Of a DNA stretch of 64,000 nucleotides, positions 1 through 13,000 are shown piece after piece (within the stretch, counting starts at the first letter, position 1; each line of letters starts with the position of its first letter). The notes below the pieces were generated by a model. It made no database searches and was not told the DNA's origin. It saw only the letters and a list, made by a program, of their open reading frames with translations. The position numbers were made by a program, and so were the translations under genes. The stretch comes from a secondary endosymbiont of Heteropsylla cubana (GTDB lineage Bacteria; Pseudomonadota; Gammaproteobacteria; Enterobacterales; Enterobacteriaceae), in the NCBI RefSeq assembly GCF_000287355.1, contig NC_018420.1:186001-250000 (forward strand), read 5' to 3'.

Positions 1-1
1 A

Positions 2-457
2 TTGGTCGGCTTAATTTTAGGAAAAGTTCTTGTACCTGCATTCTATTCCCGCCGAGATATGAAAACACCTCTACGCATGGCAATCATTACACTTTTTACC
101 ACCCAATTAATGAATTTAATGTTTGTTATTCCACTAAAACATGTCGGTTTATCTTTATCTATTGGACTATCTTCTTGTCTAAATTCCATTCTTTTATATT
201 GGCAATTACGCCGAAAAAAACTATTTAAGCCGCAACCAGGATGGATTGGTTTTTTTTTCCGGGTATTACTGGCTGTTATTATCATGGGATCGGTACTCAT
301 CGGGCTCCTCATTTTTAGAACTAATCACCTCCTATCTATCGGAGAAAGATGGCAACAACAATTGCAACTCATCGGTATCATTATTGTTAGCGGAGTAGTA
401 TATTTTAGTGCACTATGGATAATGGGGTTTCGCTTAAAACACTTGCAAAACATGTAA
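2..457 (+). CDS. murJ: MurJ lipid II flippase, C-terminal part (5' end outside window)
   Basis: Partial gene; the reading frame is open from the first bases and ends in TAA at 455-457, so about 151 C-terminal residues of the usual ~510 are present. MurJ (formerly MviN) is the inner-membrane MOP-family flippase that moves lipid II to the periplasmic face for peptidoglycan synthesis. The visible segment matches the E. coli C-terminus closely: FYSRRDMKTP, then TQLMNL, PLKHVGLSLSIGL, LLYWQLR and FKPQPGW. Several hydrophobic stretches (around residues 27-45, 85-107, 120-142) fit the last transmembrane helices. The final residues are shortened relative to E. coli. No Met near position 1 should be taken as a start. 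It fits murB, mreBCD and the LPS genes in the same window in showing that the cell still makes a wall. Confidence 0.95.
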   Translation: MVGLILGKVLVPAFYSRRDMKTPLRMAIITLFTTQLMNLMFVIPLKHVGLSLSIGLSSCLNSILLYWQLRRKKLFKPQPGWIGFFFRVLLAVIIMGSVLIGLLIFRTNHLLSIGERWQQQLQLIGIIIVSGVVYFSALWIMGFRLKHLQNM

Positions 458-1374
458 TTCTCTTATAAACTAAAAACACATTAAAGACAAACCATAAAGT
501 GATTTTTTTAATCATATATATTCACTTTATAAAACTTTAATAATTATATCTCTTTATTTATGTAAAAAATAAATTTTAACGCTCGTCAATATTGTTAAAA
601 TCACTTGTTTTAAGCTTTCTATTAGAAAGCCTCTCCATTTTTTATAGTATCACCATAGAAATTTAGCTCTTTATTTTTATATGTAAAACTTAGCTTAAAA
701 ACATTTTTTAATTACCTAAAAAAATTCATATCTTTTAGATGTCTTGATATTCACAAAACTATGATAAAAAAGAATAATAAATATAGTACCGTTATCAACG
801 ATAGTTCAGCCTAATTATAACAAAAACTAAATTTCTCCATTTAAGTTATTTTTTTACAACGCTGGACTTGATTACTTTCTATATTCTATTTCAAAAAAAA
901 ATATTTCACTTTTTACTTGCCTTATTTTTCAACGTACTGCTACTTAAATAAACAGCAGTTCATCCTGTATAAAAAGTTAAAATCTTATTGTGAATTTTAC
1001 TATTCTCCAGATTGCTCATTAGCAGGAAAGATCATTCCATAAAAACAATCAAGTAATTTAACAGTTAAGTGCTTTCATATACTTCTCTAACATGAAAACA
1101 CACAACGTGTATATTACAAATATAGTATGATTTTTATTATTATACATGTAATGATCAAACATTTTCTTGTAGGTAAATATATAAATTTAGTAAATAACTT
1201 TAGACTACCTATCTTAGCTCCCCACAAGTTATCATAACTCTTAAATTATTTACATAATAAAAATAATGTCTTTAACACTTGATGATTTAATAAAATCAAA
1301 AACGTCAATAAGTTATTAAACTTACAATCAACTAATGTTGTTTTATATAACAAATACATTTTTTATCGACAACA

Positions 1375-1404
1375 ACGTCTAAAAAGACGTGTGTTAAAAA
1401 CACA
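1375..1404. repeat. Two back-to-back small perfect hairpins
   Basis: ACGTCT-AAAA-AGACGT occupies 1375-1390, and TGTGTT-AAA-AACACA follows from 1390 to 1404, sharing one base. Both stems are 6 bp and perfect. No T-run follows on either strand, so neither is a standard intrinsic terminator. They may be chance in A+T-rich DNA or the remains of a structured element. Confidence 0.4.
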
Positions 1405-1570
1405 GCCTGTTTATATCAGAAAAAACTTTAACTCCATTACTAATTATAAAAAATAGCTTATAAACTAATTTTTCTTTCAAGATTTTAATAACAGTTTCAT
1501 TTAAAAATGAAAGTTAAATAATAAGAACTCAATTTTAAATCATCAAGTCTACCATTCCGGGTTTTTAAGC

Positions 1571-1598
1571 GCTATTCTATTTTGTAGAATAAAATAGC
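1571..1598. repeat. Inverted repeat, 11-bp stem with 6-nt loop
   Basis: Left arm GCTATTCTATT (1571-1581) and right arm AATAAAATAGC (1588-1598) flank a 6-nt loop. The single non-Watson-Crick position is a G-U wobble if the minus strand is transcribed and a C-A mismatch if the plus strand is, so the structure is better as a minus-strand RNA. No adjacent gene on that strand explains it. Function unknown. Confidence 0.4.
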
Positions 1599-1861
1599 TC
1601 TTTCGGTCACAATTCTTTTTTTTTGTATTGATCGTTAACTATTTTTTTTGACCACACTACTTTTCATTTTATTTTTTTTTCTATTTTACTATAAACTACC
1701 ACTAAACAATAAGTTCATAATTAAATATATTGTTTTGCAAACAAGTTAATCAATCAATTACTGTATACAAAAAAAATATAAACATATAGGCGTTTTTTTT
1801 AAAATTCAATCACATAAGACCTGATTAACAATTAGGCTCTCTTTAAACACAGGGAATAAAA

Positions 1862-2626
1862 ATGCGAAACTATTTAATAATCGGTAATTGGAAGCTTAAT
1901 GGTACTAAAGAAATAATCAATAATCGCGCACTCATGTTACGCAGTAAAATAAATAACACTATTAATTGTGATGTAGCAGTTGCACCACCACTCCCTTATC
2001 TTCACCTTACACAGCACTATCTGAAAGATACCAACATTGCGCTATGTGCGCAAAACATCGACATCCACACCTCCGGGGCTTATACTGGTGATATCTCCCC
2101 TAAAATGCTTAAAGATATTGGCGCTAAATATAGTATCATTGGTCACTCTGAACGCCGTCTTTATCATAAAGAAAATAATGAACTTATTGCCGAAAAATTT
2201 GCGGTATTAAAAAAAAGTGGTTTAATTCCAGTATTATGTATAGGTGAAAGTGAAGAGGAAAGAAGATCGGGACAAACTCAAAAAATTTGTATTAATCAAA
2301 TTGATGCAATAATCAATAAAGTTGGTATCACAGCATTTCAAAATTCTGTTATTGCCTATGAGCCTATTTGGGCTATTGGAACTGGTAAAGCTGCACTACC
2401 AAGTCAAGCTCAAAAAATCCATGAATTTATTCGTAGTTATATTAATGAATATGATTCAGAAAGTGCAAAACAAGTTATTATTCAATATGGAGGATCAGTA
2501 AACATTGACAATGCTGCTGCACTCTTTAATCAGCCAGATGTCGATGGTGCTCTCATTGGTTCCGCATCACTAAATCCTGATATTTTTTCAATACTAGTTA
2601 AAATTGCTTTAGAAAGAAAAAAATAA
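1862..2626 (+). CDS. tpiA: Triosephosphate isomerase
   Basis: Interconverts dihydroxyacetone phosphate and glyceraldehyde 3-phosphate in glycolysis and gluconeogenesis (cytoplasmic homodimer). The 254-residue product matches the ~255 residues of E. coli TpiA. Seen in the sequence: the N-terminal GNWKLNG with catalytic Lys11, GHSERR with the electrophile His95, YEPIWAIGTGK with the general base Glu167 and the mobile loop 6, and the phosphate-binding QYGGSVN near the C-terminus. The chosen ATG gives the family N-terminus exactly, and is preceded by AGGG about 8 bases upstream. It stands alone between two spacers of about 1.4 and 1.5 kb, so it is probably monocistronic. With talA and tkt it shows that triose and pentose phosphate metabolism is retained. 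Confidence 0.98.
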   Translation: MRNYLIIGNWKLNGTKEIINNRALMLRSKINNTINCDVAVAPPLPYLHLTQHYLKDTNIALCAQNIDIHTSGAYTGDISPKMLKDIGAKYSIIGHSERRLYHKENNELIAEKFAVLKKSGLIPVLCIGESEEERRSGQTQKICINQIDAIINKVGITAFQNSVIAYEPIWAIGTGKAALPSQAQKIHEFIRSYINEYDSESAKQVIIQYGGSVNIDNAAALFNQPDVDGALIGSASLNPDIFSILVKIALERKK

Positions 2627-4169
2627 GTTAAACCGAAAAAAAAGAAAAAACCGAATCTTAAAAAAATACTCTCAACTTAAAAAAATAAAGAAGAGGTAAT
2701 CTCTAAAAATAAAAACTATAAAAAAAAGATTCATTCAATAAAATTTAAGAAACTAGAATAGTTTTTAATAATAAAGATTTTACTTTAGCCCATTGTTTTC
2801 ATTTAAACATCATTCTTATGAATAAAACTCTTTTTAACTGTTCAGTTAACCTTATTTATTAGCACATACTCTTTTTGTTTAATCGCAATTTTGCATAATA
2901 AGAAAAATAAAGATCAAACATAACATGTTGTATGTGATCTTTAACATAAAGACACTCGTAGAAAGATTTTGATTTTTTTTAAAAAAATATTATTTGTTTT
3001 TTGACATTTTATTAAAAAGCTATATCTTTATATGAAGATATAAATATTGTTTTAAATGTTAATAATTAAATCTGTATCGTATAAACACAAAAATTATAAT
3101 TCAATTTTATACTATTAAAAAATTGAATTATAATTACGAGCAACAATTGATATCTTTATTTCTTAACCATGCTAATTTTAATAAATTAGTTGTTAATTTG
3201 ATTATTATCTTATAATAAAAAATATAATTTTTATTATAATTAATTTAATATAACTTGTCAGCAATGTTTTTTATTAAACAAAGAATTATTTATCCCTAAT
3301 TTACTTCTATCTTAATAAGATAAATATAGTTTATCTATATCTACTTACAACTTTACCTAAACTAGTTAATCTCTCCTTCTTTTTTTTAAAAGAAACAATT
3401 TTTTAAAAATAAACTTAACATATAATTAATATTATATATAAATACATTAAACTAAAAAAAATAAACTACACATAAAACACTAAAGATTAAATATTACATA
3501 AACAAGATAATATGTCACTTCACTTTTCAATAAAATTCAGAAAAAGTATGTTTATCTTAAATTAATAAAATATGAACATCTAGAAAAAAAATAAAATCTT
3601 CCCTCAATACTAAAACATCTATATCTTTCAATTTAATAACTTAACAAATATAGAATCTATTTCTACATTATCTATCATAAGTGGTATATAGAAAAAGATT
3701 TAAAACGTACTCATTTTTTTAAATAAAAAGTAATCTATTCTAATGTGCAATGCTACCTAAAATCCATATTTTGCATTGCTTAAGTTTATTAAGAAAATCT
3801 TTCTTGTTACTAGTTTGTAACGGTTTTGTTATTAAACAACATATCGATTACTAAAGCAAGCTATACAACTAACACATTTCTCCCTAATTTTTAAAAATAA
3901 ACATCAAGCAAGATATTTGATTAATTAATAAAAAAACATACGCAATAATAGTGTTTTTTTATTGTATAAAGAAGATATCTTTTCTATATAAAAATTTTAT
4001 AATGATAATTAACAATATAATATCACAAAACCCTAATTTACATCATTATTTCCTAATTTATATATCGTGATAGAAAATATCTTTATAAAAATAGTAAAGG
4101 AAATAATTATGCAATAATATAAACAACATTTCTTTTTAAGATTCTATTAAGACCTAAAATTACATTCTC
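2627..4169. other. Non-coding A+T-rich spacer, tpiA to infA
   Basis: About 1.5 kb of almost pure A/T runs with stops in all frames. It lies between the 3' ends of tpiA (+) and infA (-), yet I find no G+C-containing terminator hairpin for either gene and no recognisable gene relic. Confidence 0.7.
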
Positions 4170-5518
<1,349 letters not shown>

Positions 5519-6919
5519 ATGAATACAGCCACAGTATTAGATGTTTTTAAAGGACGCGTGCCTACTGAAAGTGAAGTAACTGTGCAAGGGTGGATTCGTA
5601 CGCGCAGAGATTCTAAGGCTGGGATCTCCTTTCTCACGATTTATGACGGCTCTTGCTTTGATGCTTTACAAGCCGTTGCAAATAATACCTTACTAAATTA
5701 TCATGATGAAGTATTACGATTAACTGCTGGTTGCTCCGTGTCTATAAGTGGTCAACTTATTAATTCTATTGGTAAAAATCAGAATTATGAAATTCAAGTA
5801 AAAACCATTAAAGTACTCGGGTGGGTAGAAGATCCCAATAGTTACCCTATAGCCCCTAAGCGTCATAGTCTTGAACATTTACGAGACGTAGCTCATCTTC
5901 GGCCTCGCACAAATCTTATAGGAGCTGTTACTAGAATTCGTCATACTTTAGCACAATCTATTCACCGTTTTATGAATGAAAAAGGTTTTTTCTGGGTATC
6001 AACTCCTTTAATTACCGCTTCTAATAGTGAAGGAACAGGCGACATGTTCCGAGTATCAACTCTTGATTTAAAAACACCCCCTCAAACCCCTGACGGAAAA
6101 TGTGATTTTCATCAAGATTTCTTTGGAAAAGAAACGTTTTTAACAGTATCAGGACAGCTCAATGCTGAAAGTTATGCTTGCGCTCTATCAAAAGTTTATA
6201 CTTTTGGCCCAATTTTCCGAGCTGAGAATTCCAACACTAGTCGTCATCTTGCTGAATTTTGGATGGTTGAAGTCGAATTCGCATTCGCTAATCTCACCGA
6301 TATAATTGATTTATCAAAAAGTATGCTTAAATACCTTTTTCAATCGGTATTAACCGAATGCGAAAAAGAAATGCAATTCCTTAGTCAAACGATCGACAAA
6401 CAAGCAATTAAGCGTCTTGAACGATTCATTAATACAGATTTAATTCAAATTGACTACAGCGAAGCTATACAACTCTTAAAAAACTGCGATCAAAAATTTG
6501 AACTTTCACCTTTGTGGGGAGGAGATTTATCTGGAGAACATGAACGCTATTTATCAGAAGTGTGTTTTAAAGCGCCAGTGGTAATCAAAAACTATCCAAA
6601 AGATCTTAAAGCATTTTATATGCGTATAAATGAAGATGGGAAAACTGTCGCAGCTATGGATATTCTTGCTCCAGGAATTGGTGAAATCATTGGTGGATCA
6701 CAGCGTGAAGAACGCTTAGATTACCTAGATAAACGTCTGGAAGAAAAAGGATTAAACCAAGAAGATTACTGGTGGTATCGCGATCTGCGTCGATATGGAA
6801 CTGTCTCGCATTCGGGTTTTGGACTAGGTTTAGAACGCTTAATAATATATGTAACAGGGATGAAAAATGTTCGTGATGTAATTCCTTTTCCACGCAGTCC
6901 GCGAACTGTTAATTTCTAA
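5519..6919 (+). CDS. asnS: Asparaginyl-tRNA synthetase
   Basis: Class IIb aminoacyl-tRNA synthetase that charges tRNA-Asn in the cytoplasm. The 466 residues equal the E. coli length. An N-terminal OB-fold anticodon-binding domain (about 1-100, with [12 protein letters not shown]) is followed by the catalytic domain: motif 2 [16 protein letters not shown] at 233-248 and motif 3 GFGLGLERL at 433-441, with [13 protein letters not shown] before it. The ATG at 5519 gives the family N-terminus; a weak AAGAG lies about 10 bases upstream. One oddity: right after motif 2, where E. coli has LEPEVAF, this protein reads VEVEFAF, so the usual Pro is Val at residue 252. Otherwise the gene looks fully functional. 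It is monocistronic. Confidence 0.98.
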   Translation: MNTATVLDVFKGRVPTESEVTVQGWIRTRRDSKAGISFLTIYDGSCFDALQAVANNTLLNYHDEVLRLTAGCSVSISGQLINSIGKNQNYEIQVKTIKVLGWVEDPNSYPIAPKRHSLEHLRDVAHLRPRTNLIGAVTRIRHTLAQSIHRFMNEKGFFWVSTPLITASNSEGTGDMFRVSTLDLKTPPQTPDGKCDFHQDFFGKETFLTVSGQLNAESYACALSKVYTFGPIFRAENSNTSRHLAEFWMVEVEFAFANLTDIIDLSKSMLKYLFQSVLTECEKEMQFLSQTIDKQAIKRLERFINTDLIQIDYSEAIQLLKNCDQKFELSPLWGGDLSGEHERYLSEVCFKAPVVIKNYPKDLKAFYMRINEDGKTVAAMDILAPGIGEIIGGSQREERLDYLDKRLEEKGLNQEDYWWYRDLRRYGTVSHSGFGLGLERLIIYVTGMKNVRDVIPFPRSPRTVNF

Positions 6920-7387
6920 ATAACAAATATTTAAACATTAAGTCTCATCTAATAATAGGATTTACACCCTAATAAAAAATTAAAACGAAAAGATTAGAGC
7001 AAGAATCCAACTAGAACCAATTTTTCATGTGTTCCTGCAAATTAAAAAATGTAAATAAACTTTGTTTTTAATTTTATTAAGTTAATATATTTTGAATAAG
7101 TATTCCATGTAAACTATTACAAATTATTCAAAAATTAATCAATAAGGATTATAAAATTTCTTCAAAAAAAATCTTAACTTTCTGATTAATATGATATTAA
7201 ATCATAAATTAAAACATGTACATATTTTTTTTTGAATGTAAAAAACATATTGTTCTTCAAATTATCAACTTAATTAACTTTGTTTCCTACAAAATAATTA
7301 AAGTGTATTTATCTTGAGAAATAATATTTTACTTATTTTTATGATTTTTAATGTAAAACTTATAAAAAAATTTTAATTTTACTTTTA
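6920..7387. other. Non-coding spacer, asnS to tRNA-Gly
   Basis: About 470 bases of A+T-rich DNA lying between the 3' ends of asnS (+) and tRNA-Gly (-). No terminator hairpin or gene relic recognised. Confidence 0.6.
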
Positions 7388-7459
7388 AGCGGGAAACGAG
7401 GCTCGAACTCGCGACCCCAACCTTGGCAAGGTTGTGCTCTACCACTGAGCTATTCCCGC
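7388..7459 (-). tRNA. glyV: tRNA-Gly (anticodon GCC)
   Basis: Reads on the minus strand as a complete 72-nt cloverleaf close to E. coli tRNA-Gly(GCC): acceptor stem GCGGGAA/TTCCCGC, D stem GCTC/GAGC, anticodon stem CAACC/GGTTG with loop TTGCCAA (anticodon GCC), T arm GCGAG-TTCGAGC-CTCGT, discriminator T. The next bases are TAAA, so the 3' CCA is not encoded and must be added by CCA nucleotidyltransferase, unlike E. coli where CCA is genomic. The tRNA-Cys and tRNA-Leu partners of the E. coli glyW cluster are absent. The symbol glyV is by similarity only; glyW, glyX and glyY have the same anticodon. Confidence 0.97.
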
Positions 7460-8341
7460 ATAAAAAGTTTTAATACAAAATTTTAAATTATTTAAAAATT
7501 TATTTTTAACAAAAACGTATTATTTAATCTTAAATAAAAAATTTAAACTATTTTTCTTTAAACAGCAATCTTTTTATTATTTTTTTTATTAAAATATATT
7601 CTTATCCCATAAAAAGATGTATAAAATACATTTAAATATATTCTTTTATTCTCCAAAATTAATTTTTACATCTAAATCTTACACAATTTAACCAAAAATA
7701 TTTTTCTATTTCGCAATTTAATGATGTCTGTCATCCAATCAATTACATGTATACAATAACTAGTAAACTTACGTCATTCCAACAAAATAAAGAAAAAAAC
7801 ATCGCTATTAATAACCGAATATCTTAATGGTTCAACTAAACCTATGGTATTCGTATTAAGTCTTACTTATAATAAAAATATTTAGTAATATTATTATATC
7901 TTTAATTATTAAAAAATTTAAAAACATAAAACATACGAAAAAACTTTGTCTTCATATTTCCATCAAGATTTTTTAATAAATCAACTTCGTTAAAATAAAT
8001 ATAAATTTACTATATTGTGTTTTTAACCACAAATATAATCTAATAAGTTAAAAAATTAAATTTCTATCGGATTTTTTAAACTAACTGAAAAGAATGACAC
8101 TCTGATGTTATTCTCTATAATATTAAAAAATGTTTGATTTACCAAATCCATTTTTAACAAAGTTTTCTTTATTAACACACCAGAACCCCTTTAATAGAAC
8201 ACTATAACTTGTACTTTTCTACGAAATCTAATATTAAATCAATAATAATAGTATTGTGAATTCTTAACTATTAAAAAATCAATTTATAGAACAAATTTAA
8301 ATCGTATATTTTAAAACGTTTTTGATATAAAAGGCATTAAT
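7460..8341. other. Non-coding spacer, tRNA-Gly to tamA
   Basis: About 880 bases. It should contain the promoter of the minus-strand tRNA and that of tamA; neither is clear. The msrA gene that sits upstream of tamA in E. coli is not recognisable. AAGG about 10 bases before the tamA start is the likely ribosome binding site. Confidence 0.6.
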
Positions 8342-10090
8342 GTGAATATATGGCATAATCGAACATGTTTATTTTTCTGTATATTATTATATTTATCTCC
8401 AGCTTACACTTCCCCTCATATAAAATTAAAATTAGAAGGGCTCAGCGACGAAATTCAACATAAAATAAATTCTAATATTTCTATTCTACAAGGAAATAAA
8501 ATAAGCGACAATCCGAATAATCTAAAAAAACAGGTAGAACGCATACTGAGAGAAAACCTACAAGCACTCGGTTACTATTCTTCTTCGATTGATTTTAAAT
8601 TTCAACCATCGCTAAAAAACACTAATAGAATTTTAATTGTTCACGTATCACCTGGTATACCGATTAGAATTGCGAATGTTAATGTTATCTTACGGGGCGA
8701 AGCTCGACAGGATAAGGATTACCAACTCTGGGTTAAAAATAACACACCTAAACTCGGGACCATACTAAATCACAATACATACGATCATTTTAAAAGCGGT
8801 CTATCTAGTTTAGCAATACAAAAAGGATATTTCGATGCTACCTTTAAAAAACACCAATTATGTATATCCCCAGAACGCCTCCAAGCTTATTGGGATATTG
8901 ATTTTAATAGTGGTCAACGTTATCGTATTCGAAAAATACGTTTTCGGAACACAAACATCCGTAAAGAATATTTACATAACATTACCAAAATAAAAACACT
9001 AGAATACTATAGCACTGAATTATTAGAGAAACTTCATAGATTACTGCTATCTACCAACTGGTTTAATTCTGTAGTAATCTCACCGATCTTATTAGACACT
9101 AAAGAAAAAAAAACATTATTGCTAGATATAATTGTTACACCATCCCCTCGCAACAGAATAGAGTCTAGCATAGGCTACGAAACAAACATAGAAACTCGAG
9201 TAAAAAATACTTGGAATAAACCTTATCTCAACTCTCATGGACAAAGTTTTCAAACAAATATAAATCTATCAGCAGCAAAGCAATCAGCTAACATTATTTA
9301 TAAAGTCCCAAAACTTAAATCCCCTCTTCATCAATATTATCACTTTAATGGCCAATTTAAACGAGAGGATCTCAATAACACTAAAATTCATGAAATAAAA
9401 CTACATATGTCACGTTTTTGGAAAACGTCTAATGGTTGGAAAAAAGCTATAAATCTACATTGGAGAAAAGGACACTTTTCACAACCTGGAATCACTAATA
9501 AAAACATATTAATATATCCCGGTATCAGTGTTAACCGTATACGCCAACATGGTGAGCTAATTTCAAAGTGGGGCGACAGTCAATACTATTCTCTCGATAT
9601 TTCGAAAAAACTCTGGGGTTCAGATGTCGATTTTATTATCCTACAAACTCAGAATATTTGGATTAGAACATTGGTCGAAAAACATCGCTTAATTGCCAAG
9701 TGGAATTTTGGTTGGATCAAAACTAATGATTTTCAACGTATTCCACCATCACTTCGCTTTTTTGCAGGAGGAGATCGAAGCATTCGGGGCTATAAATATA
9801 AATCACTGTCACCCCAAGATGATTCTGGAAAACTAACAGGAGGGTATAAACTGGCAACTGGATCGTTAGAATACCAATATAGAATTATCGATCAATGGTG
9901 GGGAGCAGTGTTTATTGATGGAGGTCAAGCTATGAATAAGCTTAAAGATAGTAAAATTAACCGTAGTGCCGGAATTGGACTACGCTGGCAATCACCTATA
10001 GGTTTTATTAAATTCGATATAGCTAGCCCCATTCAGGCTTCCAATGATCAAAATGTGCAATTTTATATTGGTTTAGACCAACAATTATGA
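8342..10090 (+). CDS. tamA: TamA, Omp85-family outer-membrane subunit of the translocation and assembly module
   Basis: TamA is the outer-membrane barrel of the TamA-TamB system, implicated in outer-membrane protein assembly and in phospholipid traffic to the outer membrane. The 582 residues compare with 577 in E. coli. Seen: an N-terminal signal peptide (hydrophobic FFCILLYLSPAY, cleavage near residue 23), POTRA domains over roughly 25-265, then a C-terminal Omp85 barrel with the diagnostic loop-6 motif GGDRSIRGY at about 475-483 and a final strand ending FYIGLDQQL. The start codon is GTG with AAAAGG upstream; this start gives the expected signal peptide. Its last four bases (ATGA) overlap the tamB start, so the two are translationally coupled. 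Retention of both partners argues for a functional outer membrane. Confidence 0.96.
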   Translation: MNIWHNRTCLFFCILLYLSPAYTSPHIKLKLEGLSDEIQHKINSNISILQGNKISDNPNNLKKQVERILRENLQALGYYSSSIDFKFQPSLKNTNRILIVHVSPGIPIRIANVNVILRGEARQDKDYQLWVKNNTPKLGTILNHNTYDHFKSGLSSLAIQKGYFDATFKKHQLCISPERLQAYWDIDFNSGQRYRIRKIRFRNTNIRKEYLHNITKIKTLEYYSTELLEKLHRLLLSTNWFNSVVISPILLDTKEKKTLLLDIIVTPSPRNRIESSIGYETNIETRVKNTWNKPYLNSHGQSFQTNINLSAAKQSANIIYKVPKLKSPLHQYYHFNGQFKREDLNNTKIHEIKLHMSRFWKTSNGWKKAINLHWRKGHFSQPGITNKNILIYPGISVNRIRQHGELISKWGDSQYYSLDISKKLWGSDVDFIILQTQNIWIRTLVEKHRLIAKWNFGWIKTNDFQRIPPSLRFFAGGDRSIRGYKYKSLSPQDDSGKLTGGYKLATGSLEYQYRIIDQWWGAVFIDGGQAMNKLKDSKINRSAGIGLRWQSPIGFIKFDIASPIQASNDQNVQFYIGLDQQL

Positions 10091-13000
10091 GAATTTTTAA
10101 GAAAATTTTTTTTTATATTCTTTTTCTTATTATCATGACATTCAGCGTATTAGTATATCTAATCAGTACTACTGACGGTCTACATTTATTGATAAACGGT
10201 GTAAAAAAATGGGTTCCTGGATTAGAAATTGGATCCTTTAGTGGAAACTGGCGCAATCTGACAATACAACAACTACGCTATCAGATGCCTGGGATCACTC
10301 TCTTTGCTGAAAAATGTCATTTAAAACTAAATTCTAGCTATTTTCGTCAGAATAAATTATCTATAAACAATTTATTACTAGAAGATGTTATTGTTAATTT
10401 GGATATGAAAAAAATTAATTCTTTAACCTTCTCACATATACACAATAAAAAAATTTTATCCATAATAAAGCAGGTACCATTAGAACGCTTGATAATAAAG
10501 AATATTCAAGTTCATACAGATAACATCCATTTTGCTCTAAAAAAAATTACAACAGGTCTGTCATTCGAAGACAAAAAATTAATAGTTCATCCAACACATA
10601 TTTCTTCTTTTTTAATTACAATTCCACCGACAATACAAGCATTTTTAAAAAAATCTTTTCTCAATGATTTCATACGAAATAATATTTATAATAAAGAGAA
10701 TAAATACAAGCTTCAAAAATTAGCACTACATTCTAAAGAAACATTATCGGAGAAATTAAACGCTTGTTTTTCAAAGCCATTATTATCATCGTTACCATCA
10801 TTTACATTACCGTGTAATATAATTCTCGAAAACATTGATATAGAAAATATTTTCCTAATCAGGGAATCCAGCGATTTAACTATCAATCAATTACGCATTC
10901 AAGGAAACATTTATGATCAAAATGCTGAATTAACACTTCTTAATATTGATTCATCTTTAGGTTTAATAAGTGCTAGCGGACACATTAGCTTAAAGGGACA
11001 ATGGCCTGTAACAATAACCCTAAAAGTTGCTTTAAAAAATTTAGATTTAGTAGATGAAAAAATTAAACTCACCATAAATGGTAATTTACGTGATGAACTT
11101 CACGCTGAAATTACATTATCTGGTCCACTCACTGCGCATGTATCTCTCAAAGCACAATTGATGAAAATAGGGACTCCATTTATACTAACATGTAGTAGTC
11201 AATCTCTACAATGGCCTTTGATTGGAAATGCTGAACATCAACTACACAATCTAAAATTAGACCTAGCAGGAAAACCACAAAATTACCGATTCGCACTCAC
11301 AGCAGCATTCAGCGGAAAAAACCTTCCCACAACAAATATAAGAATGCATGCCACAGGTAATACCAATAGTTTTGAGCTGTCTAACCTTAACATATCAAGC
11401 TTACTTGGTGAAATCGATTTAAGTATAGCAATAAACTGGCTACATACTTTTAAATGGCATAGTAAAATATTGTTTAGCGGTATTAATCCCAATCATCAAT
11501 GGCCAAATTGGCCTGAAAAAATAGGGGGAAAAATAACCAGTAAAGGTATAATAAATAATGATCGATGGAAATTAGCATTTCCAGAATTAGAACTATACAC
11601 TCAAACTCCTCATCACATGTTAACACTTAAAGGATCGATTCAAACTAACTCCGATAATCATTGGAAAATACCACAACTTATTTTATTAACAGAAACAAAC
11701 AAGCTAATAATTACAGGAAAGTTAAGCCATGAATTCTCGTTAAACACCATTTTTGACGCTCCCCTACTACACAGTTATTTTCCTGGGCTAGAAGGACAAC
11801 TTAGAGGGAATATAAGATTAAGAGGTAACATTCAATCGCCACAGTTACTCATTAATATCAAAGCAAATACACTAAAATTTAAACAATTTAGTCTTTCTCA
11901 CATAGTGTTAAATGGAAGCTTTCTTTTAAATGATATTTTTCAAGGAAACTTAAATTTAGCTATGGATCAACTAAAACACGGAACTACATTATTAATTTCA
12001 AAATTTATTTTAAACGCATTCGGTAATGAAAAACAACATACACTTAAAATAGCAATAAACACTGAATACCTAGCTGATCAATTCCAACTCAAAGGAAGCT
12101 TCGATCGAAAAAGTGGATATTGGAGTAGTACTATAAATCACAATTGCTTTAATGTGCATCTTTGCAAATCACCATTACAACGTTCCATAACTCTAGATCA
12201 CTTAACGGACAACCAAAATTTAATAGTTAGACCACACTGTTTTTTACACAACATGCATGTTCAATTGTATATTGGAAATAATATTAACATTCTGAACAAA
12301 AAGCACACAATCGATATACTTGATCATTTTGATTTCCCCATTTTAAAATCACTTATTTTTTTTAATACCAAAATTAAAATATTATTTAATTACCTAACTA
12401 ATAGAAATTGGAGTCAAGGTCGCAATATATCAAAACATGAATTTGCAATAACAAAAAACTCTACATCATTCAGCGATGCCACAAACAATAAAATTTTATC
12501 TGTCTTAAGTTGTAAATCACTCATATTTTATACTTCGCTAGATAAACAGAAAACACGTCTAAACTGGTGTCTTAAAATCCATAATCAAGGTCTGCTAAAC
12601 GGTTATATCCAACTCACAGAATTATATAGAAACCAAAGGCTATCAGGTAAAATAAACATTAAAAATCTTTCCTTAACAATATTTAATCCACTTCTATCAA
12701 GTCATGAAAATATTACTGGATTAATAAATGCTACGCTCCAATTAGGAGGCAACCTCAATATACCCCAACTTTATGGAAAATTAAAACTAAAACACTTCGT
12801 TATTAAAAGAAACACTATTCCTTTTTCTATGATAGATAGTCAACTCTTATTGGAATTTAATGGAAACTCTTCCGATTTAAAAGGAGTTATAAGTACAAAT
12901 CATGGTCAAATCAAGCTAATAGGTACAGCTAACTGGCAAACAATGGAGGACTGGTATATGCGTGTGCATGCACAAGGTAAAAGAATACGTATTACCCCGC

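Larger units (their letters stand above)
458..1861. other. Non-coding A+T-rich spacer, murJ to tpiA
   Basis: About 1.4 kb with stops in all frames and no recognisable gene remnant. It holds a few compact inverted repeats: two abutting perfect hairpins at 1375-1404 and a longer 11-bp stem at 1571-1598, listed separately. I see no convincing promoter for tpiA; a short AGGG at about 1851-1854 serves as its ribosome binding site. Confidence 0.7.
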
